34,454 bases of DNA from the NCBI GenBank assembly GCA_002309585.1, contig DBXN01000171.1:10037-44490 (forward strand). Reading direction: 5' to 3'. Under the pieces are notes generated by a model, which had not been told where the DNA came from, did no database searches, and saw only the letters and a program-made list of their open reading frames with translations. Source of the stretch: Verrucomicrobia bacterium UBA1211. GTDB lineage: Bacteria; Verrucomicrobiota; Kiritimatiellia; RFP12; UBA1067. Of this stretch, positions 1 to 7,002 are shown piece by piece; position 1 is the stretch's first letter, and each line of letters starts with the position of its first letter. The translations under genes were made by a program, and so were the position numbers.

Positions 1-155
1 ATCATGATGTTCGCCGCGTTCTTGGCGCGGGTGAAGCCCGTTTCGACGAGGGCGAACCCCGCCTGCATCGTGAAGACGAGAATACCCGCGATCAGTGTCC
101 AGACAACATTCAGATTCGTTTGCACTTCAGGTGCCGCAATCGTTGCCGTATCCAT
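1..155 (-). CDS. amt: Ammonium transporter (Amt/Rh family), N-terminal fragment
   Basis: The reverse strand encodes 51 residues starting MDTATIAAPEVQ and running into the hydrophobic segment VWTLIAGILVFTMQAGFALV, then ETGFTRAKNAANIMM. That is the first membrane helix and following conserved loop of Amt/MEP/Rh ammonium channels. The gene is cut by the left edge of the window, so the rest of the channel is not visible. The start ATG (153-155) is preceded by an AAGGAAAG ribosome binding site. It lies downstream of the P-II gene on the same strand. This is the standard glnK-amtB arrangement, in which the P-II trimer plugs the channel when nitrogen is plentiful. Family assignment is firm despite the short fragment; the subtype cannot be judged. 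Confidence 0.85.
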   Translation of the reverse strand, partial: MDTATIAAPEVQTNLNVVWTLIAGILVFTMQAGFALVETGFTRAKNAANIM

Positions 156-177
156 GCTCTTTCCTTAATTAATAATC

Positions 178-251
178 GGTTGAGCGTTGAGGGAACACCA
201 CCAAACTACCCAACCACTTAACCACCTAACTACCAAACCACCTAACCACAA
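178..251. repeat. Degenerate 7/8-base tandem repeat array (array A)
   Basis: Two repeat blocks fill the spacer between the P-II gene and amt. First come two 7-base units, GTTGAGC and GTTGAGG (178-193). Then, from 198 to 245, there are six consecutive 8-base units without any phase slip: CCACCAAA, CTACCCAA, CCACTTAA, CCACCTAA, CTACCAAA, CCACCTAA, followed by a partial unit. The consensus is CYACCNAA. The array abuts the stop codon of the P-II gene. The same two-block order recurs at 19832-19899. Function is unknown. Confidence 0.8.
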
Positions 252-593
252 CTATCCGATCGCCGCCGGTCCCCTTTCGCCCGTACGGATCCGCACGCAT
301 TCATCCATCGGGAGAACAAAGATCTTGCCGTCGCCGATTTCGCCCGTGCGCGCGCCCTCAATGATGCCCTCGATGGTCTTCTCGATATAGTCGTCGTTGA
401 CCGCGATGGCGAGCCGCATCTTCTTGTGGAGGGTCACCTCTTCCGTCGCGCCGCGATACATGTGGATGTATCCACCCTGCTGGCCGCAGCCGAGGGCGTT
501 GGACACTGACATTTTATAGACTTCACGCGCATAGAGCGCCTGCTTGACAGGATTCAACCGTTCCGGCTGAATATAGGCGATTATCAACTTCAT
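252..593 (-). CDS. glnK: P-II family nitrogen regulatory protein
   Basis: This 113-residue protein has the P-II length and fold signatures: the start MKLIIAYIQPERL, the T-loop ending YRGA, the B-loop TGEIGDGKIFVLP, and the C-terminal RIRTGE that binds ATP phosphates. P-II proteins sense ATP/ADP and 2-oxoglutarate and control ammonium uptake and nitrogen assimilation. The T-loop is atypical. Its base reads GCGQQGGY, about two residues longer than in enterobacterial GlnB. The uridylylated Tyr51 position is Glu (YRGATEE), so control by GlnD-type uridylylation is not expected. The start at 593 is chosen over an in-frame upstream ATG/NTG because GAGGAAAG precedes it and homology begins there. The neighbouring amt gene supports a GlnK-like role. 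The choice of glnK rather than glnB rests on context. Confidence 0.9.
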   Translation of the reverse strand: MKLIIAYIQPERLNPVKQALYAREVYKMSVSNALGCGQQGGYIHMYRGATEEVTLHKKMRLAIAVNDDYIEKTIEGIIEGARTGEIGDGKIFVLPMDECVRIRTGERGPAAIG

Positions 594-644
594 CGTTTCT
601 TTCCTCTGTTTGTCCGCCACTGTTCCGGCGGCGGCTTACACAAA

Positions 645-661
645 GGCAGAAACCATGCCAA
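645..661 (-). promoter_or_regulatory. Sigma-54 (RpoN) type promoter for the P-II/amt unit
   Basis: On the minus strand the sequence TTGGCATGGTTTCTGCC fits the -24/-12 consensus YTGGCACGRNNNTTGCW at most defined positions. The invariant GG and GC are exactly ten bases apart. It lies about 50 bases upstream of the P-II start codon. Sigma-54 control of glnK-amtB is the classical arrangement in nitrogen regulation. It is a sequence match only. Confidence 0.6.
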
Positions 662-686
662 TCCATGATCGGCACCAAAAAGAAGG

Positions 687-723
687 CCGGGCCGCGCGTT
701 TTCCGTGAAAACACGCGGCCCGG
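687..723 (-). terminator. Terminator downstream of parA
   Basis: Arms 687-703 and 707-723 form a 17-bp stem with one G-T wobble, around a three-base loop. On the minus strand the stem is followed by CCTTCTTTTTGG, a T-rich tract. It lies between the parA stop codon and the P-II promoter, where it would insulate the two units. Confidence 0.75.
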
Positions 724-788
724 TTTACATTTTCTTTCACTGTCCGGCCCCACCCTTTTACAAAACAGGGCGAAACCCGGCGATCCCC

Positions 789-1655
789 CTAAGGATTGGC
801 TGTTTCCTCCGGTCCGGCCGGTTCCGTCACCTTCTCCGTCTGCTCCGGCGGCGGTTCCGGCGCGGCGGGGGTATAGGCGGACGCGGTCTTTTGCGCGAAC
901 TCCTGCGCGAAAGAACGATAGGCCATCGCGCCCCGGCTGGCGGGATCATAGAAGACAACCGGTTTCCCGAAACTGGGCGCCTCGCTGATACGGACATTCC
1001 GGGGAATCACCGTCTGGTAGACGATATCGCCGAAGTGGGCGCGGACCTCATCCACAACCTCAGCCGCCAGACGGGTACGGCCGTCGTACATCGTCATCAG
1101 GATGCCTTCCAGCTTCAGGCCGGGATTCGCGCCGTTGTCGTGCATCTGACGGATGATGGAGGTGATCACGCTCAACCCCTCCATCGCGTAGTATTCGCAC
1201 TGCATCGTCACCACGATGCCGTCGGCGGCCGCCAGCGAGGAGGTCATCAGGATGCCGAGCGACGGCGGACAGTCCATCAGCACGTAGTCAAAGACGTCCG
1301 CATCCAACACGCGGTCCAGCACACCCCGTACCACGCCGAGGTGGTTCGGCTGGCGGGCGATCTCAATCTCGGCGCCGGCCAGGTCCAGCTCGGCGGGGAT
1401 AATGTTGATGTTCTCGTAAGGAGTCGGCTGGATGATGTCCGCCACATCCGCCGCCCCCGTCAGAACCGGGTAGAGACTGACCCCCGACTGCCGAGGCAAC
1501 CCCAACCCACTGGTGGCGTTCGCCTGCGGATCGAGATCGATGACCAGCACGGTTTTGCCCAACTCCGAAAGCGCGGCGGCCAGATTGACGACCGTCGTCG
1601 TTTTACCCACGCCGCCCTTCTGGTTGGCGATCGCGATCACACGTGTCTTTCTCAT
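789..1655 (-). CDS. parA: ParA/Soj-family ATPase
   Basis: This 288-residue ParA/MinD-superfamily ATPase drives partitioning of chromosome, plasmid or cellular cargo by ATP-dependent DNA binding. It begins MRKTRVIAIANQKGGVGKTT, which holds the deviant Walker A box with the signature lysine (K13) and the P-loop lysine (K18). The Walker A' DLDPQANAT, the Walker B-like DYVLMDCPPSLG and the late VIPRNVRISEAPSFG motif are typical of chromosomal Soj/ParA. The last 30 or so residues (after FAQKTAS) are a Pro/Glu-rich tail without domain features. No parB follows: downstream is a terminator and the P-II gene. Upstream, 49 bases away, is the Gfo/Idh/MocA gene on the same strand. ParA is usually next to parB, so this copy is either separated from its partner or serves another cargo. 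Confidence 0.9.
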   Translation of the reverse strand: MRKTRVIAIANQKGGVGKTTTVVNLAAALSELGKTVLVIDLDPQANATSGLGLPRQSGVSLYPVLTGAADVADIIQPTPYENINIIPAELDLAGAEIEIARQPNHLGVVRGVLDRVLDADVFDYVLMDCPPSLGILMTSSLAAADGIVVTMQCEYYAMEGLSVITSIIRQMHDNGANPGLKLEGILMTMYDGRTRLAAEVVDEVRAHFGDIVYQTVIPRNVRISEAPSFGKPVVFYDPASRGAMAYRSFAQEFAQKTASAYTPAAPEPPPEQTEKVTEPAGPEETANP

Positions 1656-1660
1656 AACCC

Positions 1661-1704
1661 GTCCCGTTTAACCTGCCTCTAAACCGTTGAGCGTTTAACG
1701 TTAC
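1661..1704. repeat. Short repeat-word spacer between parA and the upstream oxidoreductase gene
   Basis: The 49-base spacer contains CCGTTTAACC, then AAACCGTTGAGCGTTTAACG, using the GTTGAGC and TTTAACC words found in the longer arrays elsewhere in the window. The repeats here are too few and diverged to define a period by themselves. It would lie in the parA leader. Confidence 0.45.
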
Positions 1705-3156
1705 TTACACCACCGCCCAGTTGTTCCGGTACTGCGGCCGGACGAGCCACGCCGGGTCACCGGTGCCGTTCGCGAAGGTGTTCGCGACCGGATCCCACTC
1801 GAACGCCGCGTCGCGGACGTAGGAGATGTTGCAGAGGTGGCAGAGCACCGCCGCGCGGGCGCCGACCTCGGCGTTGGAACAAGGCTGCTCGCGGGTCGTG
1901 AAGCACTTCACGAGATCGGCGGGATGGCCGCCCTTCGTCTGGTACAGCTTGATCTTCGCCTCTTTCAGGAAAGCCTTCCGGGCCGCATGCGCCGCCGCGT
2001 CGCAGGAACCGCCATCCTCCTTCTTCCGATAGAAGGAAACCTTCTCGCAACCGTCGAACGAACCGTCCTGGATCTTCGCCCGGACCGCATCGTCCGGCGC
2101 GCAGGCCTTGCCGTGCCACATGGCGAACTTGCCCCGGTTCACCGCCACGATGCCCTCGGTCCCGTAGAAGACCGTGCCCCACGTCGAGAAGGGGTTGTGG
2201 TGCAGAACCGTCCCGTTCGCGAAGACCATCTGCATCCCCTCCTGGCGGCGGCCGCCGAGGATGGGATCGGTCGGGATCCCGGCCGTCGATTTGATGATCT
2301 TGACGGGGCCGCTGGCGTCCATGCCGAGTCCCCACTGGGCGATATCGAGGTGATGGGCGCCCCAGTCCCCGCAGTAGCCGGAACCGAAGAGGTCATCGAA
2401 CCGCCAGAACATCGGGAAGAAGTTGTGAACCCCGCGCGGAGCCAGACGGTCGCTGTACTTCACCAGCGGCGCCCCACCGCACCACATGTCGAAATCGACA
2501 TCCGGGTTCGGCGCGCCTTCCTTCTCGGCGTTGGCGGGATTCTCATAGTCGCGGTGCGGCCGGGAGGGTCCGCCGAAATTGCAGTCCACATGCGTGATCT
2601 TCCCGATCGCGCCGTTGCGGACCAGCTCCGCCGCCGTCCGGAACTCGAACGCCGACCGCTGCATCGCGCCGGTCTGGACCAGCTTTCCCGTCTCGCGGGA
2701 GGTCTTCAAGACGGCCATCGCCTCGCCGATGCTGTAGGTGAGCGGTTTCTCGCAGTAGACATCCTTGCCGGACTTGAGCGCCGCGATGGTGATGTAGGCG
2801 TGCCAGTGATCCGGCGTCGCCACGCACACCATATCGATGTCCTTGCGGGCGATAACCTCGCGGAAGTCCGAATAGATCTTGCAGTTTCCAGCCGTCCCCT
2901 TATCGGGATGGTTCTTGTAGTAGTTCTCGACCGTCTGGCAGGCGTGTTCCCGGCGGGTCTTATCGACATCGCACACCGCGACCACCTGGACATCCTGCCC
3001 CAGGAAATTCCCCAGCAGACCGCGACCCTGGATACCGATGCCGATGAACGCCATCTTGGGTTTCTGAGCCCCCTGCGCCCACACGCGGGACGGTAGAATC
3101 AACGGTGCGCCGGCGAATGCCGCCGTCTTCAAAAAGGAACGTCTCGAAGCCAACAT
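1705..3156 (-). CDS. Tat-exported Gfo/Idh/MocA-family oxidoreductase
   Basis: This 483-residue protein has a twin-arginine signal, SRRSFLKTAAFAGAP, followed by a cleavage region around RVWAQG. The Rossmann domain carries GIGIQGRG for NAD(P), the segment CVATPDHWHAY, and the family EKP motif in CEKPLTYS. The C-terminal dehydrogenase domain contains MWCGGAP and the GDWGAHHLDIAQWGLG segment. Such proteins usually oxidise, reduce or rearrange sugars with a tightly held cofactor. Exported paralogues are very numerous in PVC bacteria and Bacteroidota. The substrate cannot be told from sequence. The start at 3156 is preferred over an in-frame start eight codons upstream because AGAGAGG lies seven bases before it and the Tat motif then sits at residues 4-10. 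The gene precedes parA on the same strand. Confidence 0.9.
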   Translation of the reverse strand: MLASRRSFLKTAAFAGAPLILPSRVWAQGAQKPKMAFIGIGIQGRGLLGNFLGQDVQVVAVCDVDKTRREHACQTVENYYKNHPDKGTAGNCKIYSDFREVIARKDIDMVCVATPDHWHAYITIAALKSGKDVYCEKPLTYSIGEAMAVLKTSRETGKLVQTGAMQRSAFEFRTAAELVRNGAIGKITHVDCNFGGPSRPHRDYENPANAEKEGAPNPDVDFDMWCGGAPLVKYSDRLAPRGVHNFFPMFWRFDDLFGSGYCGDWGAHHLDIAQWGLGMDASGPVKIIKSTAGIPTDPILGGRRQEGMQMVFANGTVLHHNPFSTWGTVFYGTEGIVAVNRGKFAMWHGKACAPDDAVRAKIQDGSFDGCEKVSFYRKKEDGGSCDAAAHAARKAFLKEAKIKLYQTKGGHPADLVKCFTTREQPCSNAEVGARAAVLCHLCNISYVRDAAFEWDPVANTFANGTGDPAWLVRPQYRNNWAVV

Positions 3157-3286
3157 CACGACACCTCTCTTTCCATGCACGGGGCGGACCGCCGCAAAAC
3201 CGGCGCCGCCCGCATGACGCTATTACTTTACACCTGAACTGCCGCAAGGATTCGCAACATTCACAAAAGTCCCCACGGCAGAATCC

Positions 3287-3397
3287 AAAAGTCAAAAGCC
3301 AAACGTTAAAGGTCAAAGGTTTGAGGGGTTAGGTATCCGCCTCTCAACGCTCAATACGCCTATCACCTTTAACCTTGCCCGTTCCCGCGAAAGCGGG
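3287..3397. repeat. 7-base repeat block and GNRA-type hairpin downstream of pta (array E)
   Basis: From 3287 to 3321 there are five consecutive 7-base units: AAAAGTC, AAAAGCC, AAACGTT, AAAGGTC, AAAGGTT. At 3343-3356 the word CTCAACG occurs, followed by the related CTCAATA. At 3384-3397 CCCGC and GCGGG pair around a GAAA loop. The block separates the 5' side of the oxidoreductase gene from the 3' end of pta. No open reading frame of interest lies here. Confidence 0.65.
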
Positions 3398-3404
3398 GAG
3401 GGGA

Positions 3405-4421
3405 TTAATCCAATCCCTGCAGCACCGTCACGCACATGGTGCCGACGATATCGTCCGCGCTGCATCCGCGCGACAGGTCGTTCACCGGCTTGGCCAAACC
3501 CTGAAGGTTCGGACCGAACGCCGTCGCCTGGCCGAGACGCTGCACCAGTTTGTAGCAGATGTTGCCCGCCTGGATGTCCGGGAAGATCAAGACGTTGGCG
3601 TCGCCCTGGATCACGCCGCCCTTGTTCTTGGCGGCCGCGACCGACGGGACCAGCGCGGCATCCGCCTGGATCTCGCCGTCCACCGGAATGTCCAATCCCA
3701 GCTCGGCGAAACGCGCCTTCGTCAGCTCCGCCGCGATACGGACCTTGTCCACCAGCTCGTGCTTCGCGCTGCCCTTCGAGGAGAAGCTCAGAAACGCCAC
3801 GCGGGGCTGCTTGCCGATCAGCTTCTTGTAGGAGAGGGCCGTCGCGTGGGCGATATCGACCAGCTCTTCTGCCGTCGGGCAGATGTTCACGGCGCAATCG
3901 GCGAACATCAGGGTCTGGTCGCCCGAAGCGGTCGGCACGCGCAGATCCATGATGAAGTTCGAGGAGGCCATCTTGATTCCCTTCTGGGTCCCGACGCAGT
4001 GGAATGCGCCGCGGAGCATGTCGCCCGTCGAGGCGATCGATCCCGCCACGAGGCCCTGCGCCTCGCCCAGCGCCACCATCATGTTACCGAAGTAGATGCG
4101 CTTCGTGGTCATCGTCTTCATCGCCTCTTCCTCGGTCATCCCCTTCGCCTTGCGCTTCTCGTAGAAGGCCGCCGCCAGTTTCGGCAGCAGGTCGGAGGTC
4201 GTGTAGTCGATCACGCGGATGTTCTGGGACGCCAGCGTCACGCCGGCCTTCTCCTCCGCCGCCGCGATCTCCGCCGGCGTGCCGAGCACGATCGGGGTGC
4301 AGAGACCCATCGAAGCGGCCTTGACCGCCGCCTGGATCACACGAAAATCCTGACCTTCCGGCAGCACGATCGTCCGCTGCGCCGCCTTCACCCGGGGAAT
4401 CATCTCATCAAGAATACTCAT
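3405..4421 (-). CDS. pta: Phosphate acetyltransferase
   Basis: Phosphotransacetylase interconverts acetyl-CoA plus phosphate and acetyl phosphate plus CoA in the cytoplasm. The 338-residue length matches the short, single-domain Pta class. Diagnostic stretches are VLPEGQDFRVIQAA at the start, GMTEEEAM, the central MVALGEAQGLVAGS, and the C-terminal NVLIFPDIQAGNICYKL followed by GPNLQGLAKPVNDLSRG, which builds the CoA site. It ends normally at VLQGLD. It follows ackA on the same strand with a gap of 39 bases and is surely cotranscribed. Together the two enzymes make acetate and ATP from acetyl-CoA, or activate acetate, which points to fermentative capacity. Confidence 0.96.
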   Translation of the reverse strand: MSILDEMIPRVKAAQRTIVLPEGQDFRVIQAAVKAASMGLCTPIVLGTPAEIAAAEEKAGVTLASQNIRVIDYTTSDLLPKLAAAFYEKRKAKGMTEEEAMKTMTTKRIYFGNMMVALGEAQGLVAGSIASTGDMLRGAFHCVGTQKGIKMASSNFIMDLRVPTASGDQTLMFADCAVNICPTAEELVDIAHATALSYKKLIGKQPRVAFLSFSSKGSAKHELVDKVRIAAELTKARFAELGLDIPVDGEIQADAALVPSVAAAKNKGGVIQGDANVLIFPDIQAGNICYKLVQRLGQATAFGPNLQGLAKPVNDLSRGCSADDIVGTMCVTVLQGLD

Positions 4422-4460
4422 TTTTCTCCTTCTTCCTTGGTTTCTTCGGCAATCCGTCGA

Positions 4461-5678
4461 TTACCGGCTTGTTAAAATCCGATAGGTGTCGCGGGCGATC
4501 ATCAGCTCCTCGTTGGTCGGCATCACGATCGCCGGGACCTTCGAGGTGTCGGTGGAGATCACGCCGGGCTTCCCGCGCAGCACGCTGTTGCGCGCCTCAT
4601 CCAGCTCGACGCCCAGCGCCGCCAGACGGTCGATGATCAGCTTCCGCGAATAGGCGCTGTTCTCGCCGATGCCGCCCGTGAAGACGATCGCGTCCGCCCC
4701 GCCGACCAGCGTGAAGTAGCCGCCGATGTAGAGCGCCACGCGGTGGGCAAACATCTGGAGCGCGTTCTGGGCGTCCTCGTTACCCGCATTCGCCGCCGAA
4801 ATGGTGTCGCGCATGTCCGCGCTCCCGATCCCGTTGATCGCCTTCAACCCGCTCTCCTTGTTCAGGATACGGTCGATCTCGTCCGCCGAAAGCCCCTGCC
4901 GCATCATCGCGATCACAACCGCCGGGTCGAGATCGCCCGAACGGGTTCCCATCACCAGACCCGCGAGCGGGGTCAGGCCCATCGAGGTGTCCAGCACCTT
5001 GCCGTTCTTGATGGCGGAGATCGATGACCCGTTGCCGAGATGGCAGATGACCGCGTTCAGTTCGTCCTTGGGTTTCCCGAGAAAATCGGCCGTCGCGAAG
5101 GTAACGAACTTATGCGAGGTGCCGTGGAACCCATACTTGCGGATGCGGTCTTCCTCGTAATACTTCTTCGGCAAGGCGTAGAGGTAGGCGTACTTCGGCA
5201 TCGTCTGATGGAAGGCGGTGTCGATCACCGCGACATTCAGTACGCCCGGCATGACTTTCTCGCACGCGAGGATGCCCTGCAGGTTCGGCGGGTTGTGCAG
5301 CGGCCCCAGCGGGATGTAATCGCGGATGACCGCCTTCACCTTCTCGTCCACCGCCACGGAATCCGAATAGGCCTCGCCGCAATGCAGCACGCGGTGGCCG
5401 ATGGCGTTCACCTCCGCGAGGCTCTTCAGCACGCCGACCTCCGGATCGACCAGCATCCCGCAGACCAGGGAGAGCGCCTCGCCGTGATCGTTGGCCGTCA
5501 CCGGCTTCTCCAGCTTCGGCTGGTCGGGGCGCTGATAGACCAGATTCGCCTGCGCCGTGCCGATCCGCTCGACCAGACCCTTCACCACCATCGTCTCGGT
5601 GGCCATTTTAAACAGCATGAACTTCAGGGAGGAACTTCCCGAATTGATAACCAGAATCGTATCGTCTTGTGTCGACAT
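4461..5678 (-). CDS. ackA: Acetate kinase
   Basis: Acetate kinase transfers phosphate between acetyl phosphate and ADP. All family signatures are present in a normal 405-residue length: VINSGSSSLKF near the N terminus, HRVLHCGE, HNPPNLQGI, the catalytic region YGFHGTSHKFV, CHLGNGSSISAI, GLVMGTRSGDLDP and FTGGIGENS. It is the first gene of an ackA-pta operon. A plausible minus-strand promoter lies about 60 bases upstream of the start. Confidence 0.97.
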   Translation of the reverse strand: MSTQDDTILVINSGSSSLKFMLFKMATETMVVKGLVERIGTAQANLVYQRPDQPKLEKPVTANDHGEALSLVCGMLVDPEVGVLKSLAEVNAIGHRVLHCGEAYSDSVAVDEKVKAVIRDYIPLGPLHNPPNLQGILACEKVMPGVLNVAVIDTAFHQTMPKYAYLYALPKKYYEEDRIRKYGFHGTSHKFVTFATADFLGKPKDELNAVICHLGNGSSISAIKNGKVLDTSMGLTPLAGLVMGTRSGDLDPAVVIAMMRQGLSADEIDRILNKESGLKAINGIGSADMRDTISAANAGNEDAQNALQMFAHRVALYIGGYFTLVGGADAIVFTGGIGENSAYSRKLIIDRLAALGVELDEARNSVLRGKPGVISTDTSKVPAIVMPTNEELMIARDTYRILTSR

Positions 5679-5733
5679 GATAACCCTTCAATGAATAAAC
5701 GCAATAATCGCCTTGAATGAAAAACCGTTTGAT

Positions 5734-5762
5734 ATTTTGCCGTTTTTAGGGACGAATTGCAA
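5734..5762 (-). promoter_or_regulatory. Candidate sigma-70 type promoter for ackA-pta
   Basis: On the minus strand TTGCAA (-35) is followed after 17 bases by CAAAAT (-10). The ackA start codon is about 55 bases further downstream. The -35 is a good match and the -10 moderate. Confidence 0.4.
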
Positions 5763-5780
5763 ATAGTTATCATCGAAAAC

Positions 5781-5916
5781 GTTGAGCGTTGAGGGTTAGG
5801 CCGCGTGTCGAGAGACGTGAGACATGAGACGTGTGGCCGATAACCTTTTCCCTGTTTCCCGTTCCCCCTTAACCTATTAACCCTTTAACCTTTTAATCTT
5901 CTCTCAACGCTCAACG
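5781..5916. repeat. Composite array of four different 7/8-base repeats (array D)
   Basis: This spacer between ackA and the glycosyltransferase holds four blocks. GTTGAGC and GTTGAGG stand at 5781-5794. Three 7-base units, GAGACGT, GAGACAT and GAGACGT, stand at 5812-5832. Four 8-base units, TTAACCTA, TTAACCCT, TTAACCTT and TTAATCTT, stand at 5869-5900. Two CTCAACG units (5903-5916) directly abut the stop codon of the glycosyltransferase. The GTTGAGC and CTCAACG blocks are inverted relative to each other and bracket the array. No coding potential is seen in the spacer. Confidence 0.8.
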
Positions 5917-6942
5917 CTACCTGTACACTTCGTCCGCCCACTCGTAGGGTTCGGAGTAGGGTTGGCCGGTGAGGGTCTCGACCATGAAACGGAGGGTCCG
6001 CTCGCCGCTAAACATCCGGTGATACTTCGCCCGGCCGGCGGCGGCGATGGCGCGGCGTTCCTCATCATGCGCGTGGTAGTAGAGGAGCTTTTCGACAAGA
6101 TCCCCCACCCCGTCGTAAAAGACGATCTCGCGGTCGCTGAAGAACTTTTGGAAATTCCCCTTCGCGCTCTGGAAGGTCAGGATCCCGCTACCCATCAGGT
6201 GGGCGATCCGGTCGGAGGAGTAAAGCGGCCAATCCTCCTCGCGGTTGAGGTTGATCGACATCTTGCTCTCGGTCAGAACCCGCTCGTAGTCGGCCCCCCA
6301 GACGGGCGGATGGCCGAACATCCCGAAAAGGCCGAACCGCAGCCGTCCCGCCAGTTCCCGCTCGACATCGCGGAGAAAGGCGTTCCGGAAATCGCCGGGA
6401 ATCTCCTTGCCGCAGAAGAGGAGATCGTGCTTGAACTCGGTAGTCTGGGAGTTGTCCGCGACCTCGAAGGCGGGATCGGCGGGGTTGGGCATGTAGGCGA
6501 CGACATTCCTGCCCGTACAGAAATCCCGGAGTTTCGGCCCGCCGCTGGTAACGAAGATCGCATCCGTCACCGGCAGCCGCTCCTGAATCTGGCGCACATG
6601 CCAATCCATCCAGATCGGGTCGATGTTGAAGTGCGCCATCCGGATCTTCGGCAGGATACGGCGGATCTCTTCCAATGCCCAGTTACGGATATAGTCGCAG
6701 TGGCCGATGAAAAGCAGGTCCGGCTTGAAATTTTTCGCCGTCGTGATCAACTTCTTATTCGCCATCTTGGCGCCGATGGAGCGGATTCCGAACGGCGCGA
6801 GGTAACGCGTGACATCCCGGTCGCTGAACTCCGCCAGCCGCCAGTTGTTCCGGATCGCCCCCGCGACCAGTTTCCGTCCGGGTCCCATCTTCAGGTTCCC
6901 GTATTGACGGATCTGCATGTTGTCAACCCATAGAATCCGCAT
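5917..6942 (-). CDS. CgeB-like glycosyltransferase (GT-B type)
   Basis: The 341-residue protein resembles CgeB/DUF3880-type glycosyltransferases. The N-terminal half has MRILWVDNMQIRQYG, then PDLLFIGHCDYIRNW and MAHFNIDPIWMDWHV, which suit a Rossmann domain. The C-terminal half has DLLFCGKEIPGDFRN, the segment KMSINLNREEDWPLYSSDRI, then HLMGSGILTF, and ends with FSGERTLRFMVETL. The later portion matches the 'glycosyl transferases group 1' C-terminal domain that binds the nucleotide sugar. It is likely cytoplasmic and acts on a cell-surface glycan. The next gene upstream on the same strand is a second glycosyltransferase, which suggests a small surface-polysaccharide unit. The acceptor is unknown. 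Confidence 0.75.
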   Translation of the reverse strand: MRILWVDNMQIRQYGNLKMGPGRKLVAGAIRNNWRLAEFSDRDVTRYLAPFGIRSIGAKMANKKLITTAKNFKPDLLFIGHCDYIRNWALEEIRRILPKIRMAHFNIDPIWMDWHVRQIQERLPVTDAIFVTSGGPKLRDFCTGRNVVAYMPNPADPAFEVADNSQTTEFKHDLLFCGKEIPGDFRNAFLRDVERELAGRLRFGLFGMFGHPPVWGADYERVLTESKMSINLNREEDWPLYSSDRIAHLMGSGILTFQSAKGNFQKFFSDREIVFYDGVGDLVEKLLYYHAHDEERRAIAAAGRAKYHRMFSGERTLRFMVETLTGQPYSEPYEWADEVYR

Positions 6943-6977
6943 ATTCCCTCTCTCCCTGTCTACGCAAAGCCACCCAA

Positions 6978-7002
6978 CACACCTCTAACCTTTTAATCTT
7001 CT
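6978..7002. repeat. 8-base repeat at the 3' end of a glycosyltransferase gene (array H)
   Basis: Read on the minus strand, AAGATTAA is followed by AAGGTTAG and AGGTGTGT, in the octamer phase of array D. TAACCTTTTAATCTTCT (6986-7002) is identical to 5886-5902, a 17-base match. The first unit overlaps the end of the gene and supplies its TAA stop. Confidence 0.65.

Noticed and set aside
178..251. CRISPR array
   Set aside because: Units are 7-8 bases without spacers and no cas genes are present.
1837..3096. Long open frame on the plus strand opposite the Gfo/Idh/MocA gene
   Set aside because: Its composition (rich in Arg, His, Ala, Gly) is that of the mirror frame of a high-GC gene, with no motif, while the minus strand has full family motifs and a Tat signal.
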